Of a stretch of 64,000 nt of DNA, positions 34,620 to 42,677 are shown in pieces. Position 1 is the stretch's first letter. Every line of letters starts with the position of its first letter. The notes under the pieces were generated by a model. The model was not told where the DNA came from, ran no database searches, and worked only from the letters and a program-made list of their open reading frames with translations. Both the position numbers and the translations under genes were made by a program. The stretch covers positions 121,579-185,578 of the forward strand of contig CAWAMI010000009.1 in NCBI GenBank assembly GCA_963783105.1. The letters run 5' to 3'. Source of the DNA: JAVEDQ01 sp963783105 (GTDB lineage Bacteria > Actinomycetota > Actinomycetes > Frankiales > Frankiaceae).

Positions 34620-36143
34620 TCAGGACCGGGCGGCCGGGCCGGCCTTGACGAGCGGCACCGCGCCGCTTGGCACTCCCCGCGCTCCGGCGGCGGCCAAGTT
34701 CGAGCCCGAGCGGCGGCGGTACTCGGCCCGCGCCGCGACCGCGAGGAACACCCAGAGAAAGAACCCGGGGGCGTTCTTGATCGTGTTCGTGAAGATCAAG
34801 CTGACCACGAGCATCGTCACCGCGGCCGCACAGTAGGCGACGGTCGCCGGCGAGCCGCGGCTCCGCCGCCACGCCGCGACCATGGCGAACACCAACCCGA
34901 TCACCAGGGAGAAGCCGAGCACCGACCCGTACGTCGTGCCGTTCTCGAAGATGCCCGAGTCGAAGAAGGTGTAGCGGGCGTTGGCCGCCTGGGCGTCGCC
35001 GAGCTTCAGGGCCGTGCCCGTGGAGCCCATGCCGAGCCCGACCGGGTTGGAGATGGTGTCGCCCGCGATCTGCGTCTGGAAGCGGATGCGGGACTGCACG
35101 CTCGTGTCGGACGAGCCCGAGGAGACCGAGCTCGACAGCCGGTTGTAGACCGTGTCGGCGGCCGTACCCCCGAAGAAGACCAGCCCGATGAGCACGATCA
35201 CGACGAACCCGGCGAGCGCCTGGGCGCGGATGCGACCTGCGTGCACCAGGGTGCCCACGGCGACGATGAGGGCGATCCAGGCGGCGCGGACCAGCGAGAG
35301 CCCGAGGCTCGCGAGCCCCAGGCTTGCCGCGGCCAGCCGCAGCAGGAGCCGCCGTTCGGCCAGGGCCACCAGCAGGAGGGCGGCGACGACCTCACCGAAG
35401 GGGTTCGACGTGTTCAAGGTGCTGAACACCCGGATCTGCCGCGCCTCCGGAAGACCGGCGGACAGGATGCCCGAGTCGGTGATCCACTGCGTGTCCCAGG
35501 CCGGCGCCACGAAGAACTGCAGGATGCCGTAGGCGCCGATGACGATCGTGCCCCAGACCGCCAGCTCGACGATGGTGCGCTGCAGCCGCTCCCCGTCGGA
35601 GATCGCGAGCAGCGCGAACAACCCGGCACCGAAGGGGCCGAGGATCGCCAGGATGTCGATCGCCGTGCCGGACGGTCCGTTGCGCAGCAGTCCGAGCCCC
35701 GCGCCGTAGACGAAGACCACGAACGCGAAGGCGAAGACCGCGCCGATCGTCCTGTCGACGCGGCGGCGTTGACCCCACGCCACGGGAATCGCCAGCAAAC
35801 CCGCGACGGCGGGTGCCACGAGGATCAGACTCGACGCGTGATAGGTCGTCTTCCAGTCGACGACCCGGCGGAGGAACGGCGTCAGCAGCCACATCCAGCC
35901 GACGTACGCGAGGAAGTCGTAATCGAGCCGATGCCAGAGGAAACGACCGGCGAGGACCACCGAGACCAGCGGAAAGGCCAGGTAGACGACCGGAGCGAAG
36001 CCGACGAGGCTGGCGGCGAAGCTCGCCAGCACGAGGCCGACGCCCAGCAGGTGCCCCGAGGTGGCTCCGAGCTGACGCCGCGCACCCGGACGAGGGATCA
36101 GGTCGAACCGGCGTTGAGCAGACGAGGCGAGTTTTGTGGACAT
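34620..36143 (-). CDS. O-antigen polymerase (Wzy)-like membrane protein
   Basis: 507 residues from ATG 36143, with GAGGTGAGG upstream. About 12 hydrophobic segments; the Wzy_C-type block LGLSLVRAAWIALIVAV near residue 280 and the following large loop (NPVGLGMGSTGTAL, FFDSGIFENGTTYG) fit polysaccharide polymerases. A second polymerase beside the Wzy fusion at 20464 could serve a different polymer, or act as a ligase. It is divergent from the Wzz/Wzc-like gene across a 73-bp gap, a pairing that suggests shared control. It converges with the flippase gene; the 144-bp gap between them holds no gene. Confidence 0.85.
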   Translation of the reverse strand: MSTKLASSAQRRFDLIPRPGARRQLGATSGHLLGVGLVLASFAASLVGFAPVVYLAFPLVSVVLAGRFLWHRLDYDFLAYVGWMWLLTPFLRRVVDWKTTYHASSLILVAPAVAGLLAIPVAWGQRRRVDRTIGAVFAFAFVVFVYGAGLGLLRNGPSGTAIDILAILGPFGAGLFALLAISDGERLQRTIVELAVWGTIVIGAYGILQFFVAPAWDTQWITDSGILSAGLPEARQIRVFSTLNTSNPFGEVVAALLLVALAERRLLLRLAAASLGLASLGLSLVRAAWIALIVAVGTLVHAGRIRAQALAGFVVIVLIGLVFFGGTAADTVYNRLSSSVSSGSSDTSVQSRIRFQTQIAGDTISNPVGLGMGSTGTALKLGDAQAANARYTFFDSGIFENGTTYGSVLGFSLVIGLVFAMVAAWRRSRGSPATVAYCAAAVTMLVVSLIFTNTIKNAPGFFLWVFLAVAARAEYRRRSGSNLAAAGARGVPSGAVPLVKAGPAARS

Positions 36144-36216
36144 ATGACCGAACCTCACCTCGCGCAAAGGACCGACACTTACGATAACGGCGGAACTGGA
36201 CAGATGAGGAGCAGTT
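36144..36216. promoter_or_regulatory. Divergent promoter region between polymerase and Wzz/Wzc-like genes
   Basis: A 73-bp gap between two divergent starts. TACGAT at 36180-36185 is a plausible minus-10 hexamer for the plus-strand gene; no convincing minus-35 is seen. Both ribosome binding sites (GAGGAG on plus, GAGGTGAGG on minus) lie inside the gap. Confidence 0.35.
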
Positions 36217-37845
36217 GTGGACGACGGAACGATTGAGCTCGATCAGCGCCGGCTCGGCCGGTTGCTGGGTCGACACACAGCTTTGATCGTGCTGTGCGTA
36301 CTGCTCGGAATCATCGTGGCTGCCGCGCTGGCCGTCGCCAAGGGCACGAGCTACACGGCGACGACGCAGCTGAGGGTCGCGAGCCCGCTGACGCTGAACG
36401 ACGTGATCGGCCAGAACACGTCGTCGGGCTCCCGCCCGGGGGTGAGCCTCCAGGATCAGGTCGCGGTGCTGCAGAGCGACACGATCCGGGACCGTGTGCA
36501 GCAGACGGTCGGCCGCGGGCGCAGCTTCACGCCCGCCTTCTCCGCCGGCAACACCGGTGAGGTCGTCAACATCGAGGTGACCGCGAAGACCCGGCAGCTG
36601 GCCAGCGCCGCGGCGGCGGCCTACACCAAGGCCTACCTCGACGTCCTCGCCGAGCGGAACCGGCCGCTGTTCGACGCCGCGATCCAGCAGCTCAACGAGA
36701 GCATCCAGGGCGTCAACCAGCAGGTGCTCGTCCTCACCCGGCCGCTGGCGTCGGCCACGAGCTCGACCCTCGACTCCGTCCGGGCGCAGGTCAGCGACGC
36801 GCAGAGCCAGCTGCTCCAGCGCCGGACCGAACTGCAGACCCAGCTCGACACCGTCCAGCTCCAGCGCAGCGTCGCCCCGAGCGGGAACGCCGCGGTGATC
36901 AGCGAGCCGTCGACGAGCCGCGGCAACGGCCTCCTCCGCACCTCCCTCATCGGCGGGCTGGTGGGCCTGTTCCTCGGGCTCGGGCTCGCCGCGCTGCGCG
37001 AGTCCCGCTCCGGTCGCATCGTCGAGACGGCCGACGCCGAGTCCGCCGGCCTGCCGGTCGCCGCGGACATCCCGGTGGCGCTGCCGCGCAAGATCCGTAG
37101 CGCGATCGCGGCCCTGGCCGCCGGCGACGACACCGGGGCCTATCGCGGCGCGGCCGTGACGCTGGCACCGCCGCACAGCACCGAGATCCCGCGCCGCTGG
37201 CTCGTCACCACCCCCGACGCCACCGGCCTGTCCGCCTCGGTGCTCGCCGGCCGACTCGCCCGCCAGGTCGCGTCGCTCGGCCGCACGGTCGTCATGGTCG
37301 ACTGCGACGCCTCCGCCGGGCGGGTCGGCGTCCCGTCGCAGAACGGGCTGCCGGGCCTGGGCGAGATCCTGCGCGGCGAGGTCGCCCTCATGCAGGGCCT
37401 GCAGGCCGACCGCAGTTCCGGCGTCAGCGTGATCACCGCCGGCCGCGACCTCGCCGGCATCGGGGAGCCGCTGGCCAGCCCAGCGTTCGCCGCCATGCTG
37501 ACCGCGCTCTCCGAGCGCTTCGACGTGGTCATCGTGACCGGCACGCCGCTCGGCCGCTCCGCGGACGCCGACGTCGTGGCCCCGCTGGTCGACCTGGTCG
37601 TCGTCGCGCTGCAGCGCAACGTCACCCGCCGGCGGGCCGTCGAACAGACGCGTCGACGCCTGGCGCCGGTCCTCGGCGACGCAGCGCTGGTCGCGGTGCT
37701 GCTCGGGGCGACGCACTCTGCGGGTCAGTGGCGCGGGCCCTCCGGCGGCAACCGGGCCGAGGAGTCCGCCGAGGCGGCCCGGAAGAAGCCCGCGAACTCG
37801 CTCAAGGTGATGCTCAGCCCGTCACGGGCGTGGGCGACGCACTGA
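36217..37845 (+). CDS. Wzz-domain protein with degenerate BY-kinase (Wzc-like) domain
   Basis: 542 residues. Membrane helices near 22-42 and 242-258 flank a Wzz-type extracytoplasmic domain with a helical Gln-rich arm. The cytoplasmic part from about 300 aligns by eye with Wzc/CpsD kinases: WLVTTPDATGLSASVLAGRL stands where the Walker A (GEGKS/T) should be but lacks the Gly-Lys-Ser/Thr, while the Walker A' strand TVVMVDCDAS and a DVVIVTGTP strand are present. The C-terminus has no Tyr cluster. It probably acts as a chain-length scaffold without kinase activity. GTG 36217 has GAGGAG six bases upstream. Overlaps the next gene. Confidence 0.8.
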   Translation: MDDGTIELDQRRLGRLLGRHTALIVLCVLLGIIVAAALAVAKGTSYTATTQLRVASPLTLNDVIGQNTSSGSRPGVSLQDQVAVLQSDTIRDRVQQTVGRGRSFTPAFSAGNTGEVVNIEVTAKTRQLASAAAAAYTKAYLDVLAERNRPLFDAAIQQLNESIQGVNQQVLVLTRPLASATSSTLDSVRAQVSDAQSQLLQRRTELQTQLDTVQLQRSVAPSGNAAVISEPSTSRGNGLLRTSLIGGLVGLFLGLGLAALRESRSGRIVETADAESAGLPVAADIPVALPRKIRSAIAALAAGDDTGAYRGAAVTLAPPHSTEIPRRWLVTTPDATGLSASVLAGRLARQVASLGRTVVMVDCDASAGRVGVPSQNGLPGLGEILRGEVALMQGLQADRSSGVSVITAGRDLAGIGEPLASPAFAAMLTALSERFDVVIVTGTPLGRSADADVVAPLVDLVVVALQRNVTRRRAVEQTRRRLAPVLGDAALVAVLLGATHSAGQWRGPSGGNRAEESAEAARKKPANSLKVMLSPSRAWATH

Positions 37846-39389
37846 GAGTCGCGCGTCCGCGCACCCGGCGTCGGGTCGCCCGCCTGGGCCCACTGCTGAT
37901 GCTCGCCGTGGCGACGCCGGTCGCCGCAGCGGGCGCCGGCCCGGATGCCGGTGCGGTGGCGCACGCCGACTCCGCGCCCCAGGTCGTCTCGTCCCGTCCC
38001 GCCTCGACGTTCGTCGACGGCGTGGGGGTGAACGTCCATTTCGGCTACTCCTCGACGTCCTACGGCGACACCGGGCGCGTCCTCGCCGCCCTCGACGATC
38101 TGCGGGTCCGACACGTCCGTGATTCGCTGCCGACCTCCGCCAACCCGGCGCTGCTCTCGGCCCTTCGCCGCCTGCCCGCGCACGGCATCTCGGCGACTCT
38201 GGCGCTGGGGCAGACCAACCGCGGTGTCCGGGCGTTGCCCGCTCCGCGACTCGTCTTCGACGAGCTCCGTCGGGACGGGATCCGTCCCGACGTCGACGCC
38301 GTCGAACCGCCCAACGAGTGGGACATGCAGGGCGGCGAGCAGTGGGTGGAGCAGATCTCCGGCTGGACCCGGACCTTCTCCGGCCTGCTCGAGAAGGACC
38401 CGCGCTGGCGCGACGTCACGTTCGTCGGGCCGTCCACGGGCCGCATCAACCGGGTGTCCGACCTGCCGGATCTCGGCGCCTTCATCGACGCGTCCAACGT
38501 GCACCTCTACACCGGGGGAGGGCCGCCGGAGCGGGATCTCGACCGGCTCGACGAGGCGCGGGCGATGGCTCCCGGCAAGCCGCTGTGGGTGACCGAGATG
38601 GGCTTCCACACGGCCGTCGAGCAACCGGGCCGGCAACCCGCGGTCACCGAGGCCCAGCAGGGCAGCTACCTCCTGCGGCAGCTGCTCGAGAACGCGCAGA
38701 ACGGCGTCCAGCGTTCCTACATCTACGAGCTGCTCGAGCAGCGGCCCGAGCCGGCGCTGCGCAACCAGGAGCGGCACTTCGGACTGCTGCGGCCCGACTT
38801 CAGCCACAAGCCCGCCTTCGACATGCTGGCCACGCTGATGCGGGAGCTCGACGACGAGGGGACGTCGGCCGGACCGGCTGTTCCGCCCGCGCCGCTGGAT
38901 CTGACCGTCGCGACCGGGGGCTCGGACGTGCAATCCCTGCTGTTCGCGAAGAACGACGGCAGCTACCGCCTGGTCCTGTGGACGCGCGGCGATCTCGAGC
39001 CGAACGGGACCACGTCCGCCTCGGATGCGACGGTCGACGTGCGGATCCCCGGTGAGGCCCGTCCCCTGCAGGTGACCCGGACGTCCGATGGAGCGCTCGC
39101 CGGCGACGCCGCGGGAAGCAGCAACCGTGTGACCGGGCGCCTCGGCGGGGATCCGGTGATCGTGACGATCGGGGCCACGGGGGCGAAAACGGCGGCCGCG
39201 CCGGCGCGGGACGTGCTCCGGTTCGACGCGTCGTCGCTTACGCCGGAAGGCGCAACGGTGCCGCGCGGCCGTGTCGGCCAGAGCTCCAAGTGGGTGATCT
39301 TAGCCCTGGCTTCGGCATTCGCCCTCGCAGTGGCCGCAGCTGCGACGATAGTGACCCTATGGATCCGGCGCCGAAGGCAGCGGCCTTGA
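37830..39389 (+). CDS. Membrane-anchored predicted glycoside hydrolase, clan GH-A-like
   Basis: About 519 residues; start GTG 37830 overlaps the previous gene by 16 bp. An N-terminal signal helix (LGPLLMLAVATPVAAAGAG) precedes a TIM-barrel-like domain: GVNVHFGYSSTSY at strand 1, RHVRDSLPT, EPPNEWDMQGG (candidate acid/base Glu in NE), NVHLYTGGG and VTEMGFHTAVEQ (candidate nucleophile Glu). A beta-sandwich tail follows, and a C-terminal helix (WVILALASAFALAVAAAATI) with a basic end anchors it. Likely acts on the exopolysaccharide outside the membrane. One of four paralogues here. Confidence 0.75.
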   Translation: MGDALRVARPRTRRRVARLGPLLMLAVATPVAAAGAGPDAGAVAHADSAPQVVSSRPASTFVDGVGVNVHFGYSSTSYGDTGRVLAALDDLRVRHVRDSLPTSANPALLSALRRLPAHGISATLALGQTNRGVRALPAPRLVFDELRRDGIRPDVDAVEPPNEWDMQGGEQWVEQISGWTRTFSGLLEKDPRWRDVTFVGPSTGRINRVSDLPDLGAFIDASNVHLYTGGGPPERDLDRLDEARAMAPGKPLWVTEMGFHTAVEQPGRQPAVTEAQQGSYLLRQLLENAQNGVQRSYIYELLEQRPEPALRNQERHFGLLRPDFSHKPAFDMLATLMRELDDEGTSAGPAVPPAPLDLTVATGGSDVQSLLFAKNDGSYRLVLWTRGDLEPNGTTSASDATVDVRIPGEARPLQVTRTSDGALAGDAAGSSNRVTGRLGGDPVIVTIGATGAKTAAAPARDVLRFDASSLTPEGATVPRGRVGQSSKWVILALASAFALAVAAAATIVTLWIRRRRQRP

Positions 39390-40603
39390 CGACGCTGTCC
39401 ACCGCCCGGGACCGTGCTGCCTCGCGGCGGCGGCCGGCCGACGCCGGCGCGACCGGGCCGCGGGTCGCCGTGGTGCACGACTACCTGTCCCAGCGCGGCG
39501 GGGCCGAGCGCGTCGTGCTCAGCATGATGAAGGCCTTTCCGCAGGCACGGTTGATCACCAGCGTCTACGAGCCGTCGTCGACCTTCCCGGAGTTCGCCGA
39601 GTACGACGTGGAGACGACGTGGCTGAGCCGGGTGACCCGGCTGCGCCAGGATCCCCGCCTGGCCCTGCCGCTGCTGGCTCCCACCTTCAGCTCGCTCGAG
39701 GTCCGCGACGTCGACGCCGTCCTGTGCTCGACGTCGGGCTGGGCGCACGCGGTCTCGACCACCGCACCGAAGCTCGTCTACTGCCACTCGCCGGCCCGAT
39801 GGCTGTACGAGTCGGACGACTACTTCGCCGGTCTCCGGCAGGGCGCGCGCCGGGCGGCGAACGGCCTGCTGCTCCCGCTGCGGCGCTGGGACGCCCAGGC
39901 GGCCGCCTCCGCCGACCGGTACCTGGTCAACTCCAGCGTGGTGCAGGAGCGGCTGCAGCGGGCCTATGGCCGATACGCGCCGGTCGTCCCGCCGCCGGTC
40001 AGCCTCGGCCCGACGCCGGTCGAGCCGGTGCCGGGTCTCGAGCCGGGCTTCCTGCTCGTCGTGAGTCGGCGCCGTGGCTACAAGCAGGTCGACATCGTCT
40101 GCGAGGCGATGCGGGAGCTCTCCGACGAGCGTCTCGTCGTCGTCGGTGGGCTGCCGCAGGGCATGCAGGACTGCGCCCCGGGACGCACGCTGGGCCTCAC
40201 GGATGTCCCCGACGCGCAGATGCGATGGCTGTACGCGAACTGCGCCGCTTTGGTCGCCACCAGCAACGAAGACTTCGGTTTGACGCCCGTCGAGGCCAAT
40301 GCGGCCGGAAGTCCAGCTATCGTGCTGCGCCGTGGCGGTTATCTCGACAGCAGCGTCGAAGGCCTCACCGGCGTGTTCGTCGAGGATGCGACGCGTGACG
40401 GGGTGGTCGACGCGGTCCGGCGTTTCCGGGCACTGTCGTTCGACTGTGAGTCCATTCGTCGGCACGCGGCGCAATTCAGCGAAAGCCGTTTCGTCGCCCG
40501 GTTGCGCGCCGAGGTGGACCAGTTGACGGGTGGGGGTTCCTCCGTCGGCGGAGGAGCCCCGGAGGCCGTGGACGATCCCGCGAGTACGGCGTGCGCTTCT
40601 TGA
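39386..40603 (+). CDS. Glycosyltransferase family 4 protein (WbaZ-like)
   Basis: About 405 residues from TTG 39386, which overlaps the previous stop (TTGA) and has GAAGG nine bases upstream; ATG 39359 is the alternative. N-terminal VAVVHDYLSQRGGAERVVLSM is characteristic of WbaZ/mannosyltransferase-like GT4s. It also has YCHSPARWLYESDDYFAG, LVVSRRRGYKQVDIVCEAM and TSNEDFGLTPVEANAAGSPA (E-x7-E-like). Adds a sugar on the cytoplasmic face. Operon with the flanking glycosidase and APH-like genes. Confidence 0.87.
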   Translation: MTTLSTARDRAASRRRPADAGATGPRVAVVHDYLSQRGGAERVVLSMMKAFPQARLITSVYEPSSTFPEFAEYDVETTWLSRVTRLRQDPRLALPLLAPTFSSLEVRDVDAVLCSTSGWAHAVSTTAPKLVYCHSPARWLYESDDYFAGLRQGARRAANGLLLPLRRWDAQAAASADRYLVNSSVVQERLQRAYGRYAPVVPPPVSLGPTPVEPVPGLEPGFLLVVSRRRGYKQVDIVCEAMRELSDERLVVVGGLPQGMQDCAPGRTLGLTDVPDAQMRWLYANCAALVATSNEDFGLTPVEANAAGSPAIVLRRGGYLDSSVEGLTGVFVEDATRDGVVDAVRRFRALSFDCESIRRHAAQFSESRFVARLRAEVDQLTGGGSSVGGGAPEAVDDPASTACAS

Positions 40604-41637
40604 CCACCGCCCACCGAGCCCAGCGCGCCGCATGGCAAGCCGCGGTGGAGGTCTGTGGCGCCCTCGGCATCCCCGGCGGTCCCGGGATGACCGCTCTGGG
40701 CAGCACCAACCACGTCTACCTGCTCGACGAGCCGCCGCTGGTGTTCAACGTGGCGCCCGCCGGGCGGGACGAGGCCGACCTCCGGGATCGGCTGAGCGCC
40801 GCCGGAATCCTCGCCGACCTCGGCGTCTTCGTCCGCGCAGCCGGCACCCTGCCGCAGCCGGTACGGACCTCCTCCGGCCGCCTCGTCACGGTCTGGGAAC
40901 GCGTCACCACCCTGCCCGACGACCCCGACTGGGCCGGGGTCGGGCAGCTGCTGGGCCGCATGGCCGACCTGCGCCTGGAGTCCCTCGGCTCCCTGCGCAC
41001 GCGGCTGCGGCCCGCGGACGACCTCACCGACGTGCACGACATGCTCGACGGCCTTGTCGACGCCGGTCGGCTCCGGCCCGCCGACGGCGCGCTGCTCTCC
41101 CGGATCGCGCGGCGGCTCCGGGAGGAGATGGCCCTCGACGACGCCGCGACGAACCGCGTCCTGGTCCACGGTGACCTCTGGCGTCCGAACGTCCTGGTGA
41201 CCCCGACCGGCGCACTGCTGTGCGACGTCGACGAGCTGGGTATCGGGCCGGCCGACTGGGACATCTCCGCGCTCCTCGACTGGCGCCGGCCGACCGCCGC
41301 CGGCCCGGCCCGCGCCGCGCTGCTGCAGGGGTGGGACCGGGAGCTGCCGTCGCGGGAGCGGGTCCGGACGCTGATGCGCGCGGCGCACCTGCGGCGCACC
41401 GTCAAGCGGCTGGTGCGCGCCGAGCGGACGCCTCGGGACGGGTACTGGGACCTGGTGCGCCTCGGTGCCTGGCAGCAGGTGGACCGCGACTGGAACTACG
41501 ACGGCTTCCCGGAGCTGCACCAGTCGCGCCAGGAGCAGGTGCGCAACGTCCTGAACCGCACGAGGCAGGTCGGCGCCGACCGTTGGCGCGAGCGTGCCCG
41601 CTCGGCCGACGCGTCGCGGCGCAGCACGCGCGTCTGA
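40591..41637 (+). CDS. APH-family phosphotransferase-like protein
   Basis: 348 residues from GTG 40591 (or TTG 40600, overlapping the GT stop). The kinase signature is intact: RVLVHGDLWRPNVLV (catalytic Asp and Asn) near 195 and LLCDVDELGIGPADWDIS (metal-binding Asp) near 210. The family phosphorylates small hydroxylated molecules: aminoglycosides, choline, sugars. In a glycan locus a sugar or polyol substrate is more likely than drug resistance; inference only. Confidence 0.8.
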   Translation: MRFLTTAHRAQRAAWQAAVEVCGALGIPGGPGMTALGSTNHVYLLDEPPLVFNVAPAGRDEADLRDRLSAAGILADLGVFVRAAGTLPQPVRTSSGRLVTVWERVTTLPDDPDWAGVGQLLGRMADLRLESLGSLRTRLRPADDLTDVHDMLDGLVDAGRLRPADGALLSRIARRLREEMALDDAATNRVLVHGDLWRPNVLVTPTGALLCDVDELGIGPADWDISALLDWRRPTAAGPARAALLQGWDRELPSRERVRTLMRAAHLRRTVKRLVRAERTPRDGYWDLVRLGAWQQVDRDWNYDGFPELHQSRQEQVRNVLNRTRQVGADRWRERARSADASRRSTRV

Positions 41638-41673
41638 GCTGCCGCAACTGACGGACGGCCCCGGCAAGTGGCG

Positions 41674-42378
41674 TCAGCAGCCCTGCAGCGCCTTGTCGCG
41701 CGCGGACTGCAGGTGGTCGAACGTCGAGGTCAGCTTCTGCACCCGGGTCCGGGCCTCGTCGGCCGACGCCTGGCTGCCGGTGAGGTTCACGTCGGCCGCG
41801 TCCGCCGCGGTCGAGTAGGTCTGCAGCTGCTGACGCGAGTTCGCGTTCGCGTAGTCGACGGTCGCCTGCAGCGCGGTGATGTCGGACCGGACCCGGGCGA
41901 GCACCGGCCGCAGCCGGGCCACAGCGCTCGTCACGGTCTGCACGTCGGTCGAGGTCGCCGACAGGGCCCCGCGTCCGTCGCCGAGGACGCCGGCGGCCTG
42001 CGCGGCCGCGCTGCGGATGTCGGCGCAGTTCTTCGGTCGGACCACGCGGAGGTCGTTGAGCCGTTTCGCATTCGGCGGCGCCAGCGTGCCGGCGGCCCGG
42101 AGCCGGGCGTTGTCGGCGTTCAGCGCGGTGTTGGCGTCGCCGAGCACCTTGTCGCTGTTCACGGCGTCCAGGCCCGTCTGCACGTCGTGCACGCGCGCCG
42201 GGTCGAGCGGGGGATGCGTCGGCGCCGGTTGCGCCGCAGCGCCCGTGGCGTCGCCGAGCGCGGAGGACGAGACGTGGGTCGAGTCGCCGCCCGAGCCGCA
42301 CGCGGCCGTGGCCAGAAGTGGTGTGACAACCAGCGCGGCCAGCATGCGACTGCCCATCCGAGCACGCTGCGTGACCAT
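41674..42378 (-). CDS. Small secreted lipoprotein, helical, unknown function
   Basis: 234 residues. Signal peptide with lipobox ATAACGSGG (Cys near residue 27). The mature part is rich in Ala, Asp, Thr and Gln and looks helical, with two further Cys (KNCADIRS and the last residue, GC), possibly a disulfide. No family recognised. Convergent with the APH-like gene, 36 bp apart, and divergent from a glycosidase gene. Confidence 0.65.
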   Translation of the reverse strand: MVTQRARMGSRMLAALVVTPLLATAACGSGGDSTHVSSSALGDATGAAAQPAPTHPPLDPARVHDVQTGLDAVNSDKVLGDANTALNADNARLRAAGTLAPPNAKRLNDLRVVRPKNCADIRSAAAQAAGVLGDGRGALSATSTDVQTVTSAVARLRPVLARVRSDITALQATVDYANANSRQQLQTYSTAADAADVNLTGSQASADEARTRVQKLTSTFDHLQSARDKALQGC

Positions 42379-42486
42379 GACACCATGGTAGAACGGCCAC
42401 GCTGGTCACGGGGGGCGTTCCGCCGTAAAGCCTGCAAGACACCCGTTTCCGCCCGGCGAAGCCGCGCGAAGATGATCACGCAAAGT

Positions 42487-42503
42487 CACTACGCGTCGTA
42501 GTG
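42487..42503. promoter_or_regulatory. 17-bp perfect palindrome in divergent intergenic region
   Basis: CACTACG-CGT-CGTAGTG, a perfect 7-3-7 dyad, lies in the 299-bp gap between the divergent lipoprotein (41674) and glycosidase (42678) genes. The same gap also holds a GCGGTGA/TCACCGC hairpin (42558-42580) and a GGCCGATCGGCC palindrome (42596-42607). It has the look of a dimeric repressor site; the regulator is unknown. Confidence 0.4.
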
Positions 42504-42677
42504 GTTTGTCCGGATGCCGCGGCTGAGAAGCCCATGATCAGCACAGACGCGGAAGTCGCGGTGAAGCGGGGGCTCACCGCAGAGTGATCAAGTTAGGCCG
42601 ATCGGCCCATTGGTGCGATTGGGTGAAACACGGCTGCTCTGCTCAGGCGAGGGGTCGCCGTCGTCGAGACACCTGTC

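Noticed and set aside
40591..41637. Aminoglycoside resistance gene
   Set aside because: It has the APH kinase motifs, but the context is a glycan operon and nothing indicates a drug substrate.
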